This document shows, piece by piece, positions 34,753 through 44,649 of a DNA stretch of 64,000 nucleotides (its first letter is position 1; every line of letters starts with the position of its first letter). The stretch is from positions 74,774,188 through 74,838,187 of the forward strand of contig OZ035961.1 of NCBI GenBank assembly GCA_964034945.1, in the 5' to 3' direction. The notes beneath the pieces were generated by a model that was not told the DNA's origin, did not search any database, and saw only the letters and a program-made list of their open reading frames with translations. A program made the position numbers and the translations under genes. The stretch comes from Chrysopilus asiliformis. Its lineage: Eukaryota; Arthropoda; Insecta; Diptera; Rhagionidae.

Positions 34753-35336
34753 CAACGGGGGCACAAGGTGAAATTGAATTTGTGCATTTTTATTTTTTCC
34801 TCAATTTTTTGTATTTTTGACTTTGTTTCTGCTTTAAAATTTCATGAATCAAGCTTTATTTCCATTTGGTTTAACTGTTTGACTTTCCCTCGAAATGATA
34901 TCAACGTAAGTCAATAGTGATTTGGGTATTCACAAAAAAGTTTTAAAATACTTGTGGTGTAAGTCAGTTAATGCCCTTAAAACTTTACAGTTATTAAAAA
35001 ATTGTTTGTTTGCCTAACATAAATTGATAATAACTACGTTATTACTGATAATACGGTGTGGTGAATAGGGTTGGGTAACATTATGAGTTTTTACATACAT
35101 ATTCACAAAACCCTTGATTACTCAAAACTAGTTAACCTTGACTTACTTCACTGTCATTCTAACCCCTTCATATAATCATGAATTTTCTCTCGTAAAGAAC
35201 TGAAATATCGTTTACAAAAATCAATAGATAAAGCAAAGAAGTTTATTGAAAAATCAAAAAAAAGAGAAAATTACGAAATGACATAGATAACAAACCATTA
35301 AAATTAAATTATACACGGTAACAAATATAGACAATT

Positions 35337-35367
<31 letters not shown>

Positions 35368-35829
35368 GTAAAGTACGAAATTATCATTACTAACTGTAAA
35401 TGATTCATACTGCTATGGGTCATGACCATAAACATTTAAACTTAATAAAACACTAAATCACGAACACCTGTATTAACAAATGCTTCTGATTCAGGATATT
35501 AGTAACATAAGATTAATCATTAGAAGATGAAACATTGTATTCAATAATGTAAACCTTTTATGGTATAAATAAGAGTAACACACAATCTAAAAACCAGTTG
35601 TCAATTTATATCAAAATCCATTGTAACTCCGCAGCATTGGGCTTAATAAAACATTTACTAAAATTAAATAGTAATTTTATTGTTGGATAGTGGAACATAG
35701 TTCCATTTTAAAAATAATTTTTTTAACAAATAACTAAAAAGTTATTTAACTATATGTAAGCAATTGTACACAACAATATAGAATCGAAATAGATTAAAAT
35801 TAAAAAAAAAAGAAATACATAAGGTTGAT
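34753..35829. other. AT-rich spacer with (TA)n microsatellite
   Basis: A (CA/TA)n run lies at about 35336-35365. No coding region or terminal repeats recognised. Confidence 0.5.
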
Positions 35830-36127
35830 ATAATTTGGCAAAAATCAATTTTGGGTTATAAAATTAATCTTTTTTTTAATGATGCAGCTCCATATATGTT
35901 GAAGGCTGGGAAAGCCCTTCAGGTATTTTATCCTAATTTAATCCATGTAACATGTTTCGCGCATGGAATTCATCGTTTAGCAGAAGAAATTCGAAGCACA
36001 TTTGGAAACGTGAACAATTTAATTTCGTCCGCAAAGAAAGTATTTTTAAAAGCACCATTGCGAGTACAAGCATACAAGCTGTACTATTTTATAGTGAACA
36101 TTTCGATTCAATCAAAGATGTAGTTAG
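35830..36127 (+). pseudogene. hAT transposase, central part, interrupted by piggyBac
   Basis: Reads FNDAAPYMLKAGKALQVFYP, NLIHVTCFAHGIHRLAEEIR, KKVFLKAPLRVQ, then after a frameshift near 36075 FYSEHFDSIKDVV. 'SDAAPYM.KA...L...YP.L.H.TC.AH..HR..E..R' is a hAT transposase family common in insects. The frame stops at the exact piggyBac insertion (36128) and resumes at 39789. The N-terminal part is absent. Confidence 0.82.
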
Positions 36128-38035
36128 CCCAATCAACGCTATGATGCCGTATGGCATCACTTTCAAAGATATTTTTAGTTGTGGTCTCACAGATAAACTA
36201 AACTATGTCCCGTTATATTCTTTATTGTTTTGTGGAGGTGAGAGCTCGACATTCAAAAATAGTGCATTACATTAGTGAGTTTAGCCACAGATATTGGTTT
36301 AAGAGCGAGTTAATTTACAGCTAATTTCGTTTTGTGTAAAAAAAAGTACCATTATGAGTCACCGTGAATGGTAAGTATCAAATTTAATGGCAATTGTATT
36401 TAAAAAAAAAAGTTTTTGACTAAGTAAGTAACGAATCTGTAGATTATTATGTATACATAGTGGATTCCAAAAAAATTGATAACATTGTTAAAATTGCATT
36501 TAGAAATTACTGATGCCATATGGCATCAACGCGTTGACGCGTTACAAAATAATTATCGTATGGACATTTATTGCATTTTAGCATGAAACTACATGAAGCA
36601 GTTGCGTATTTGGAAGAACTTATTGAGCAGGATGATAATGACGTTCTAGAAGAACCGAATGCAATATTCATTGAACCACCTGATGCAGAATACCATTCAG
36701 CAGAAGATGATGCAGATGAGAACGAAGGTGGTGCAATTATGGATCTGCATCATAATCAGTTGCATCAAGTTGCTGAAGTCGTGTTCGTTGCCCAACCCGG
36801 TGATGTATTACACACAGAAACTACCGTGGAAGTAGACGAGGAAGTCGGAACACCAGTCATGCCATGGAAATATATTGGGCCTGAAACGGATTTGCCGACA
36901 TCTGTACCCTCTTTGAAAGACAAATTTAAATGGTCGAAACGTCCTTTTAGAGCTTCAAAGCCAATTTTTCCAAATGTTAACTATTTAGATTGTGCTACTC
37001 CTCCCCATGAAATGTTTGAAAAGTTTTTTGATAATGAAATTATGCAAATGATTTGTTATGAAAGCAATGAATATGCTGTTCTCCGTGCCCAAAAAAATCC
37101 AAATATTACAGTAGATGAATTGTGAGTATTCTTTAGAATTATGATAATTTGTGGATATAACCCTGTACCGTATAAAGAAGATTATTGGAAACGGGATAGT
37201 GATTTACATAATGAAACTATTTGCAGGGCTATGTCTCGAGACAGATATAGAGTTATTGAGCGTTTTATACACTTTGCTCCAAAAACTGCAATCAATGCAA
37301 ATGATAAGATGTGGAAGTTGCAACCATTAACTGATAAATTATTGGAAAAATTCAAAGAAAATTTTCATCCACAGCAAGATTTGTCTTATGATGAATCAAT
37401 GATAGCATATTATGGCCGTCACGGTTGCAAACAATATATCAAAGGCAAACCCCTGCGTTTCGCGTACAAAGTATGGTGTCTGAATACACCTGATGGCTAT
37501 TTAATTTCATTCGAAGTGTACCAAGGGAAAAATCCACGTAAAAATCCAGATTTAGGGAAAAATTACGGAAAATGTATTGCTCCACTGCTGCAGATGATTC
37601 ACGAATTTCCATCTCATTTAAATGGATTGTCCTTTTCTCTTCACTTCGACAACTTATTTACTGGAATACCTGCACTCGAGTATTTGAAAAGTTTAGGTCA
37701 TCATGGAACTGGTACTATCAGAGATGCGGGTTCCAAAAAATTGTCCTTTATTGAGCAATGCACAGATTAACCATAAGGACCGAGGTCATGTTGAAAGCAT
37801 TACATTGCAAAACTTCAACATCGGGATCACAAAATGGAAAGATAATCGTTGTGTTGCCGTTGCTTCCACATTATATGGAAAAGATCCGCTTTCAAAAGCC
37901 TCACGGTACTGTCGAAATGAAAAAAAGCGCATTTTGGTTGATCGACCATTCGCCATCGAAAACTATAACACATATATGGGTGGTACTGATCGAATGGATC
38001 AGAATATTGGTTATTACCGTAAATGTTTTTGAAGT

Positions 38036-39117
38036 GAAAACTTCTTTAGCGCCGTTGTGAGTGATTTCAAACTCGATGAAACGAAAAAGCGACAGTAAAA
38101 AGAGATAGGATATTTTAGCCTGCGAGAAAATGAGATAGAATACAGATGGGTGCCGGTCAATTTATCGTAAACAAGAGTGATGGGAAGGGGGAAGTGGGAA
38201 GGGGAAGAGGGGAAGGGAGAAGTGTTAGGAGGGAGGAAGTGGAGAGAGGAGGCGATAAATTACTGATGTTTCGTCATACATTGCAATATATATATATATA
38301 TATATAAAAGTGGATGTTTTATTGTTTGTCTGTCTGCCTGAGATTACAAAACTCAAAAACTACTGGACCGATTTTTATGCGGTTTTTTGCAAAATGATCT
38401 GTGTTGCCAGGAGCAGGTTTTTAGCTATGTAGATTTTCAAAATTCGAAACGGAAGGTCCTGTAAGGATAATAAAAATATCCTTTTTCCCATTTTTTCCGG
38501 AAAAAATTGCATTTTAGGGTTTTTGGGGTCGCTGATCACGAATCCGGTATTAGATTTTCAAAATTCGAAACGGAAGGTCCTGTAAGGATAATGAAAATAT
38601 CCTTTTTCCCATTTTTCCCCGGAAAAATTGGCACTATGGGATTTTTGGGGTCACTGATCACGAATCCGGTATTAGATTTTCAAAATTCGAAACGGAAGGT
38701 CCTGTAAGGATAATGAAAATATCCTTTTTCCCATTTTTCCCCGGAAAAATTTGCACTATAGGGTTTTTGGGGTCACTGATCACGAATCCGGTATTAGATT
38801 TTCAAAATTCGAAATGAAAGATCCTGTAAGGATAAATATCCTTTCTCCCGTTTTTCCTCGGAAAAATCGGCATAAGGGGGTTTTTGGGGTCGCTGATCAT
38901 GAATCCGGTATTAGATTTTCAATAAAAATATAATATGACTTTTGAACTTGGTACCAACATTATAATAAATAAACGCTATAACTATTCCACACCTGATACC
39001 GCATTCGTCTCATTCTCTCGCTGTTTAGTTTTCCTAAGGTTTCACTTCTACCGCGTGTGCACTGCACACACATGTTTTTTTTTGTAAATGTACCACAAGT
39101 AAAAAAACGTTTCTTTT
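38036..39117. mobile_element. Tandem-repeat element inserted in the piggyBac gene
   Basis: The piggyBac frame is continuous up to GYYR (about 38025) and from RKNKWWW (about 39112), so about 1.08 kb is foreign. It contains a purine-rich block (38184-38252), a (TA)n run followed by AAAAGTGGATG (38287-38325), the 121-bp monomer array, and short inverted GAAGTGAAA motifs near both ends. The layout (subterminal inverted motifs, central tandem repeats, microsatellite) resembles non-autonomous Helentron relatives such as DINE-1; this is inference. Confidence 0.55.
38430..38932 (+). repeat. 121-bp central tandem repeats, four copies and a part
   Basis: Monomers start at 38430, 38551, 38673, 38795 and 38912 (TAGATTTTCAAAATTCGAAA...). 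Each contains GGAAGGTCCTGTAAGGATAA, AAATATCCTTTTTCCCATTT, GGGGTC and CTGATCACGAATCCGG. The same monomer is present once in each ~1.6-kb satellite unit at 54.8-60.2 kb. Confidence 0.9.
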
Positions 39118-39788
39118 TCGAAAGAATAAATGGTGGTGGTCAATATTTACATGGCTAGTGGATGTTTCGATACAAAATGCGTGGCTTTTGCGACGAAAAT
39201 CTGGCTTGCAAAATGTTAATCAAATTCAATTTCGTCGGGATATTGCTCACCATTATTGCCACACGGTTTCATTACGAGTGCACAATACAGCAATTCTTCG
39301 CAAATTCAGTATTCCAGAAGTTGATCGTTTCGATATGACCATTGGCCAGTAAAAGGGACAAAAAGGCGATGTGGTTATGTAACTTGTCAAAGCCAATCAA
39401 GAACTATTTGCCAAAAATGTGATGTGGCTTTATGTATAGATGAAAAAGGCTGCTTCCAGAAATATCATACTTTAAGAGATTGATTGTTTTTAACTTCTTA
39501 GATTAGTTTTGCATTCATTTTTCATTAAAAACTCATTTTTCTTGCTTGTTATTGTATATGTTTTATGTGAAAACTAATTTTCGAAACAACCGCATATTTC
39601 ATAAAAAATTTTAATTTAAATAGGTGGTTTGGTAACCGCGGCGATGCCATATGGCATCATGAATTTACCGGTAAACTAAACAACTCACAAAAACATACAT
39701 TTCATATTCCAGTTTAGGGGGACTAACTTAGTTGGTGTATGAAATTTTTCCATAAAAATCGAAAAAAAAGTGCTCCGCGGGGATTGGG

Positions 39789-40294
39789 TTAATGAGTTCA
39801 ATAGCTCTGATGCGATATCGATTGACCAATGTAAGGAAGCATTTGCCGATTCTTTAATAAAAAAGAATATTGCTCTGATTAAAACACACTTTTCACATAT
39901 CCCTGAGTGCATTAAAAAACTTGAAACTACAGCCTTGTCTTTAGAAGATTCGCTCAAGGCTATAAAAACAATGCTTACACGTAATTCTCAATTGCCAGAT
40001 ATATTCCCAGATAAACTTAAAATGAAACTTGACAATGGGTTAAAAAGCAATCCGGGCTATGAAGCATTATTCCAAATAAATGAATTTATCAATGGTAACG
40101 GTAAAGTTTTGCCTGAGACGGTAACTTCAAACATATCACCTAATTTTAAGTACTGCCCTACAACATCGGTGGATGTAGAACGCTCTTTTTCGCCATACAA
40201 ATTTATTTTGGACGATAGGCGCCATAATTTCACGATGGAAAACTTAGAAAAATATATCGTAGTACACTTTTATAAAAAGAATAAAAAAATTTAA
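39789..40294 (+). pseudogene. hAT transposase, C-terminal part (continuation after piggyBac)
   Basis: Open from TTAATGAG onward: NEFNSSDAISIDQCKEAFAD, ...SLEDSLKAIKTM, then CPTTSVDVERSFSPYKFILD and NFTMENLEKYIVVHFY, stop at 40292-40294. 'P.TSVDVERSFS.YK.IL.D.R..F...NLE..++++' is the hAT C-terminal dimerisation region. Uninterrupted over 167 codons, which makes it the best-preserved part of this gene. Confidence 0.87.
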
Positions 40295-40559
40295 GAATTT
40301 TATCACTTTGGTATGCTACTCCACTTGAACCGTGCAATTTATTTTGCTGTTCAGCACTTAGTAGGAGTTATTGCAATTTTCGCTGCTCCACTTCCTTCTC
40401 CTACTCGGAACACTACACCGCCGTCCCGGCTGCGGACCCCGATCTCTTTCAGCAGCACCCGCACGAGGCCTTCATTCGTCGTCAGAGGCCGTCCCTCCGA
40501 AGCCGGCTGAAACGTCAAAAACAAGAGGCCTGACCCTGTTCCTGCAACCCTTCCCGAGG

Positions 40560-41326
40560 TGGTCAAAAAACAAGTGGTCTCGAATTTAGGCGTTAGAATT
40601 CATGGCGTCAAGTCTGGAGACGTCGCAATAAGGGTGGCACTGTAAAGGGAGCGAAATATGGTCGTTGAAACCAAGAAGTTCTGCGAATGCGAATTCGACG
40701 TCTCAGTAAGGGAGAAACTGGTCCCCCGCGCCGTGATACATGACGTTCACTGCAACGTTTCCAACGACAACCTGATGACCGAGACCCACAAAAATAACCT
40801 CAGTGGTCTGATAGCACTTGATCGTCTCATGCGCAGCGTCAGGACCGTGAGCCGGCCAATCCGAGAGGGACAGGATGCCGTCTCGAATGTCATCATCGAG
40901 GGGACGGCCGAAATCATCGAGGCTCTTGATCGTCTCATGCGCAGCGTCAGGACCGTGAGCTGGCCAATCCGAGAGGGACAGGATGCCGTCTCGAATGTCA
41001 TCATCGAGGGGACGGCCGAAATCATCGAGGCTCTTGTCGCTGCTGACCGAATATACGTTAAATGGTTCTCGTACCTCGTGCGTAGTCGGGATGCCGTACC
41101 GGCATGTTTTAGATGTCTTGGTTTCGACCATCGGGTTGCGGACTGTCGGGCGGCAGAAATAACTTGTGAGAGGTGTTGCCAGGGTGGACACAGTGCCGCC
41201 TCGTGCGGAAATGCCGTCCACTGTCGCAACTGCGAATTTAGGGGGCTACCGGCCGGATACTTGATCCAGTCACCGGCATGTCCGGTATACATGGCTGCGG
41301 TGGCAAGGGTGAACGCTCGCCATTAG
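40560..41326 (+). pseudogene. R1-clade LINE ORF1 fragment (copy 0)
   Basis: Aligns with the ORF1 of the LINE copies further right: VRIHGVKSGDVAIRV, LVPRAVIHDVHC, then ADRIYVKWFSYLVRSRDAVP and three zinc knuckles (CFRCLGFDHRVADC, CERCCQGGHSAASC, CRNCEF...C). ORF1 proteins of this clade bind element RNA. A 108-bp segment (40817-40924) is repeated exactly once more (to about 41032) with one base changed, adding 36 residues in frame. The N-terminus is lost, and this copy belongs to a different subfamily from copies 1-3. Confidence 0.82.
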
Positions 41327-41744
41327 GATGGAGGTTAAAATCATCCAGCTTAGGATGGAGGTTAAAATCATCCAGCGGCCCCACAGGTGTGAACGAAGCG
41401 CCACTGTCACACAGGTTTGCATGGAAGATTGTTAGTGGCTGGGGTACAAGCGACCATGCACTCATCGAGGTTATTATGACCTGCGGCGAGGGCGTGGGAG
41501 TGCTCCGGAGTTTAATGCATGGATTACGAATGGATGTGACTGGGAGCAGTATGGTGCTGCGATTAGGGAACATGCCAGCGGTATGTCCCTGAGCGACTTC
41601 GGGGAGCTTGGTGTGAATGAGCGTGTTGAGTTTTTGCGAGAATGCATGGAACGAGTGAATGATGGCATGCTTAGGAGGACCCGCAAGGAAAATCCGAAGC
41701 ACGTTAAATGGTGGACGCGCGCTCTCTCTGAGAAACCCTTCGAG
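41327..41744 (+). pseudogene. LINE ORF2 fragments after an internal deletion (copy 0)
   Basis: Directly after ORF1, a 27-bp duplicated stretch (LGWRLKSSS twice in one frame) precedes WKIVSGWGTSDHALIEV, the last block of the endonuclease, then LGVNERVEFLRECMERVNDG up to HVKWWTRALSEK. The rest of the endonuclease and the whole reverse transcriptase are absent. Confidence 0.7.
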
Positions 41745-42126
41745 AGTAATATTTTAACAAGGGAGGAACTTAAAAAATTAAATGATTTAGAATCCGAAGT
41801 ACAAGTCCAACTGGAAGAAATTTACAGACTCAAAAACACATTAAAAATAACTGACAAAAAACTCAAAAACGTAAAAGAAATATTATCTGAAATTAAATTA
41901 AGATTACCGTATAATGAATTTCGGGAACTCGAATTAAAACTGAACGACAATTCGGAAAAGGATAAACAAATAGAAGAACAACTATACAAAATTATAGAAA
42001 TGGTTAAAATCGAAGAGACACAATTTATGGAAGAAAAAGAAAATTCAAAAGAAAAAATAAAATTTTTAATAGACGAAATCGAAAGTCTGAAGCAACAAAT
42101 TACAAATGAAATTTACAATAAGCTGT
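41745..42126 (+). CDS. Coiled-coil reading frame fused to LINE ORF2 fragment, origin unknown
   Basis: The open frame beginning at 41583 in LINE sequence passes at about 41745 into AT-rich DNA and stays open for 126 codons: NILTREELKKLNDLESEVQV..., with heptad-like Leu/Ile spacing and Lys/Glu richness predicted to form a long coiled coil, stop at 42126-42128. An open frame this long in DNA of such low GC is unlikely by chance. I do not recognise the family; it may be from another TE or a host gene fragment. Confidence 0.4.
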
Positions 42127-42155
42127 GAGTCGGAAGACTCCGCAGTATACTGTTA

Positions 42156-42428
42156 TGGCGTTTTCGACTGGCAGATTCAGAGCAGGCTCTACCATTTTCA
42201 ATTTGACACGATTTTGTTAGCCTTAACCTCAAAAGAGCAACTCAAATCTGACTACATTAGGCAGATCACAAAATTGCTCGAAAAATGCTCTTTTAGTGCT
42301 CGCATACGGAGTACTTTCGTCACTCGAACACGTAACTCTTTTTCGAGCGATCAAAAAATCTCAGTCGAACACAAGTTCTCAGAGTGAGCAACTTCAGAGC
42401 AAAAAGAGCATGCCAGTCGAAAACGCCA
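42156..42428. mobile_element. PIF/Harbinger-like MITE, 273 bp
   Basis: Inverted ends TGGCGTTTTCGACTGGCA and its complement, flanked by TTA at 42153-42155 and 42429-42431. The interior has inverted GAGCAACT / AGTTGCTC motifs and no coding content. Confidence 0.85.
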
Positions 42429-42431
42429 TTA

Positions 42432-42980
42432 GTGTTCAAACCTGAATCTCTTATGAAATAGATTTCCTAAAACCTAATTCCTATCAAGAATTTTCATCCC
42501 AAATTCCTTGAATTAAATTATATCGATCAAACTAGATCATAATTTAACACTGTGTAACAAAGAATTTCACAGAGACGAAAACCCTGTCTCGGACTCCTAA
42601 TGAATCCTTCTTTCTTAAATTTAGAAATAGTCGAGCTTGGTTGTGTGGACGGAGAAGGCTGACTGTACCCCAGGCAGTTCGTTTTCGTCCATCGGGGTGC
42701 ACAGCCAAGTTCGTATTATATTATTAGAAGCGGGATAAGTGAACACTCTGTGCCTGGAGACCAGTACACCGATTCTGAGCATAATCGAAACTTATCGCCA
42801 GTGGAATATCGAAAAGAGGGAATTTTTTTTAAAGTTAGGAAATATTCTTGAAGATCCGCAGCGATGAAAAAATTTTTACCTACCCGATGTGAATTTTATA
42901 AGTTGCAAGTGTAATAAGCAACCCAGCCGCAAATGTACCGCGAAAAACTTTAGATAGTGTTTTTAATAATTTACCAAAGA
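42432..42980. other. Hairpin-rich non-coding sequence (left part)
   Basis: Contains stem-loops CTGTG...CACAG (about 42551-42573), GAGAC...GTCTC (about 42573-42591) and a larger structure whose outer arms are CGAGCTTGGTTGTGT (42633) and GCACAGCCAAGTTCG (ends about 42715). No TE end or protein recognised. Confidence 0.45.
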
Positions 42981-42982
42981 CA

Positions 42983-43394
42983 ATGAATTCCGCAGTACCC
43001 GTTTATTATTACTTTAGGAGGAATCAAATGCGAATAATGAGACGAAATCTACGGGACGCGTCAGATCCTTTTCCGATACCCGAAGAAAGGTAAAAAAGCA
43101 TAATTTATGTATGTTTAAAAACTTTAAATTTATGTGTTTTGTAGGTTTATAGAAATATATAGGCTTCCACAGGCAGTGGCAGTGGAAATAATTGAAAAGT
43201 TGACTCCGCACATGACTGAAGTGGGGCCCAATCGAACTTTAATATCACCTGCTCTTCGTGTTTTGTGTGCGCTAAACTTAAGGCTTAACTATGATAGACA
43301 TAAGAACGCATATGTAGCTGCATATGTAATTTCCAGAATAAGAAAGTCAGTGTTAATACCCACTGTTCAGACCCGACTGAACAACATAGAATAA
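42983..43394 (+). pseudogene. HARBI1-type transposase, first two exons only
   Basis: ATG 42983: MNSAVPVYYYFRRNQMRIMR then RNLRDASDPFPIPEER; donor GTAAAAAA at 43091, acceptor TTTTGTAG at about 43144; then FIEIYRLPQAVAVEIIEKL and ALRVLCAL. This is the Harbinger transposase N-terminus, with an intron at the same place as in the element at 12.6 kb. The following HFF..GS.Q block and the DDE core are missing; the frame drifts to a stop at 43394. Confidence 0.78.
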
Positions 43395-43604
43395 CGAATC
43401 TAAAATGAAAACATTACTAAACAATCCAAACCAAAAAACATTACCTGACCCGACATATCGCCACTCCACGACGATGGGACTCCATTCCGCTGCCTCCAAT
43501 CATCACTAGATTGTTTATCTGAAAATAAAAAAAACATTAATCAGATAAATTTAACATGCGCAACTTACCCAATTATCCATAATAAACATTGAATTCACAA
43601 TAAT

Positions 43605-44560
43605 CAATCTGAGTTGACATTTGCCAAACCTCAACTCAGCAACTTACCAGCGCATAACAAACAGCGCCCCCAATAAGCAAAACGTACGGAGAAGCACTCT
43701 ATTCATTATCCCCACCAATACTAGAGGATCCAAACGAGGATCAATGGAGCCGAGGCGATAAGCGTAGGCTCGAAACATTCAAAGGACACTTCCGAAACAG
43801 TCTCGCAGTCGAGCAGACACAATTCCAAAAAACCCAGAAGCCAAGTGGACGGAAGAAGAAAATTTTAGCGAAGTCATCAGAGGAAAAAGGTAAACCACGA
43901 ACATCTCAGCACATGGATAAAGTGCACAAATTGAATAAGTATTTTTCCCACCAAAATTTCCACCTTCCTAACTTTTCCATGTCCATAAGGTATTGATCGA
44001 AGATTTTTCGTTGATCCTTATTGGGTTCCTCCTAAACTTATTAACAACATAATAATCTCATCAACATCAAATTTAATAGGAAGCAATTAATATTACGTAT
44101 TAATTGCTTCTATTAAATTTCGCGTTTAGGAAAAAGGATTAATATCGGACATATTAATCCACAGCTCAATTCGAACCCATTTGTTTATTCAACACTCCTT
44201 TCACATAGGAGTTGTTATCTAACTTTCAATCAAGGAAATCATATCGCATTTCCACCTTTTTTCATGCACGTTTTGATTCGAGGTAATTAATGTTACGCAT
44301 TAATTACTCCAATTAAAATCTGCATTTGCAAATCGAATCTCTCCCTATCGGTAGAGAAACATACCCACAAACATTAATATTTGATATATTAATCCCCCAT
44401 CACAACTCACTTTGTTGAATCCTCTATTATCAAGAGGAAATCAATTCAAGCACCCTAACTTTCCACGGTTCCCCGACTACGGGAACCAAATTCTTGGAAG
44501 CGGCTTTAGCTCCAAGGTAACGAGGCGGTACCTGCATTAGTGTGCTGTATCCACCAACAC
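43605..44560. repeat. Array of stem-loops with a ~200-bp duplicated block
   Basis: At least nine hairpins follow one another: 43610-43640 (CTGAGTTGA arms), 44069-44120 (24-bp arms, loop TTACG), 44136-44160, 44191-44216, 44234-44253, 44282-44310 (loop TTACG again), 44373-44393, 44420-44438, 44467-44487 (GGTTCCC/GGGAACC) and 44493-44516. Three of them (loops at 44093, 44146, 44200) reappear in the same order about 200-235 bp on (loops at 44293, 44381, 44426) with stems kept although the sequence has changed. No coding or known TE motif explains them. Confidence 0.7.
43652..43990 (+). other. Open frame without ATG, unrecognised
   Basis: Between stops at 43649 and about 43990 the frame reads APPISKTYGEALYSLSPPIL then EDPNEDQWSRGDKRRLETFK and a basic tail GRKKKILAKSSEEKG, followed by a good donor (AAAAG|GTAAAC at about 43892). 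Composition is protein-like and the position between hairpins is odd. It could be an exon of an unknown element. Confidence 0.25.
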
Positions 44561-44649
44561 AATTAAAAGAAAGTTGAATATGTGCACATAACTCGCTTGT
44601 CGATAATTATCGACAGTTCCCTCAGAATCCCTATACAGAACAAATTTAA

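Larger units (their letters stand above)
36583..39483 (+). pseudogene. piggyBac transposase, broken
   Basis: ATG at 36583 opens an acidic N-terminus (EELIEQDDNDVLEEP), then the DDE/RNase H-like core with catalytic-type Asp in LSYDESMIAYYGRHG, HFDNLFTG and NTYMGGTDRMDQN. An in-frame TGA at 37123-37125, a frameshift near 37740 and the insertion at about 38036 disrupt it. It resumes at about 39118 (WWWSIFTWLVDVSIQNAW) and, after another shift near 39355, ends in a Cys-rich domain RCGYVTC...CQKCDVALC...GCFQKYH with TGA at 39481-39483. All three acidic residues and the Cys-rich DNA-binding end are present, so decay is moderate. Confidence 0.87.
36128..39788 (+). mobile_element. piggyBac element inserted in a hAT transposase
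   Basis: Ends CCCAATC... (36128) and ...GATTGGG (39788) are inverted. The flank is TTAG at 36124-36127 (mutated TTAA) and TTAA at 39789-39792. Removing the element and one TTAA restores an in-frame hAT junction DVV-NEFNSSDA. The element holds one transposase gene, three near-palindromes TGATGCC(A/G)TATGGCATCA, and a foreign tandem-repeat insertion at about 38036-39117. Confidence 0.9.
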
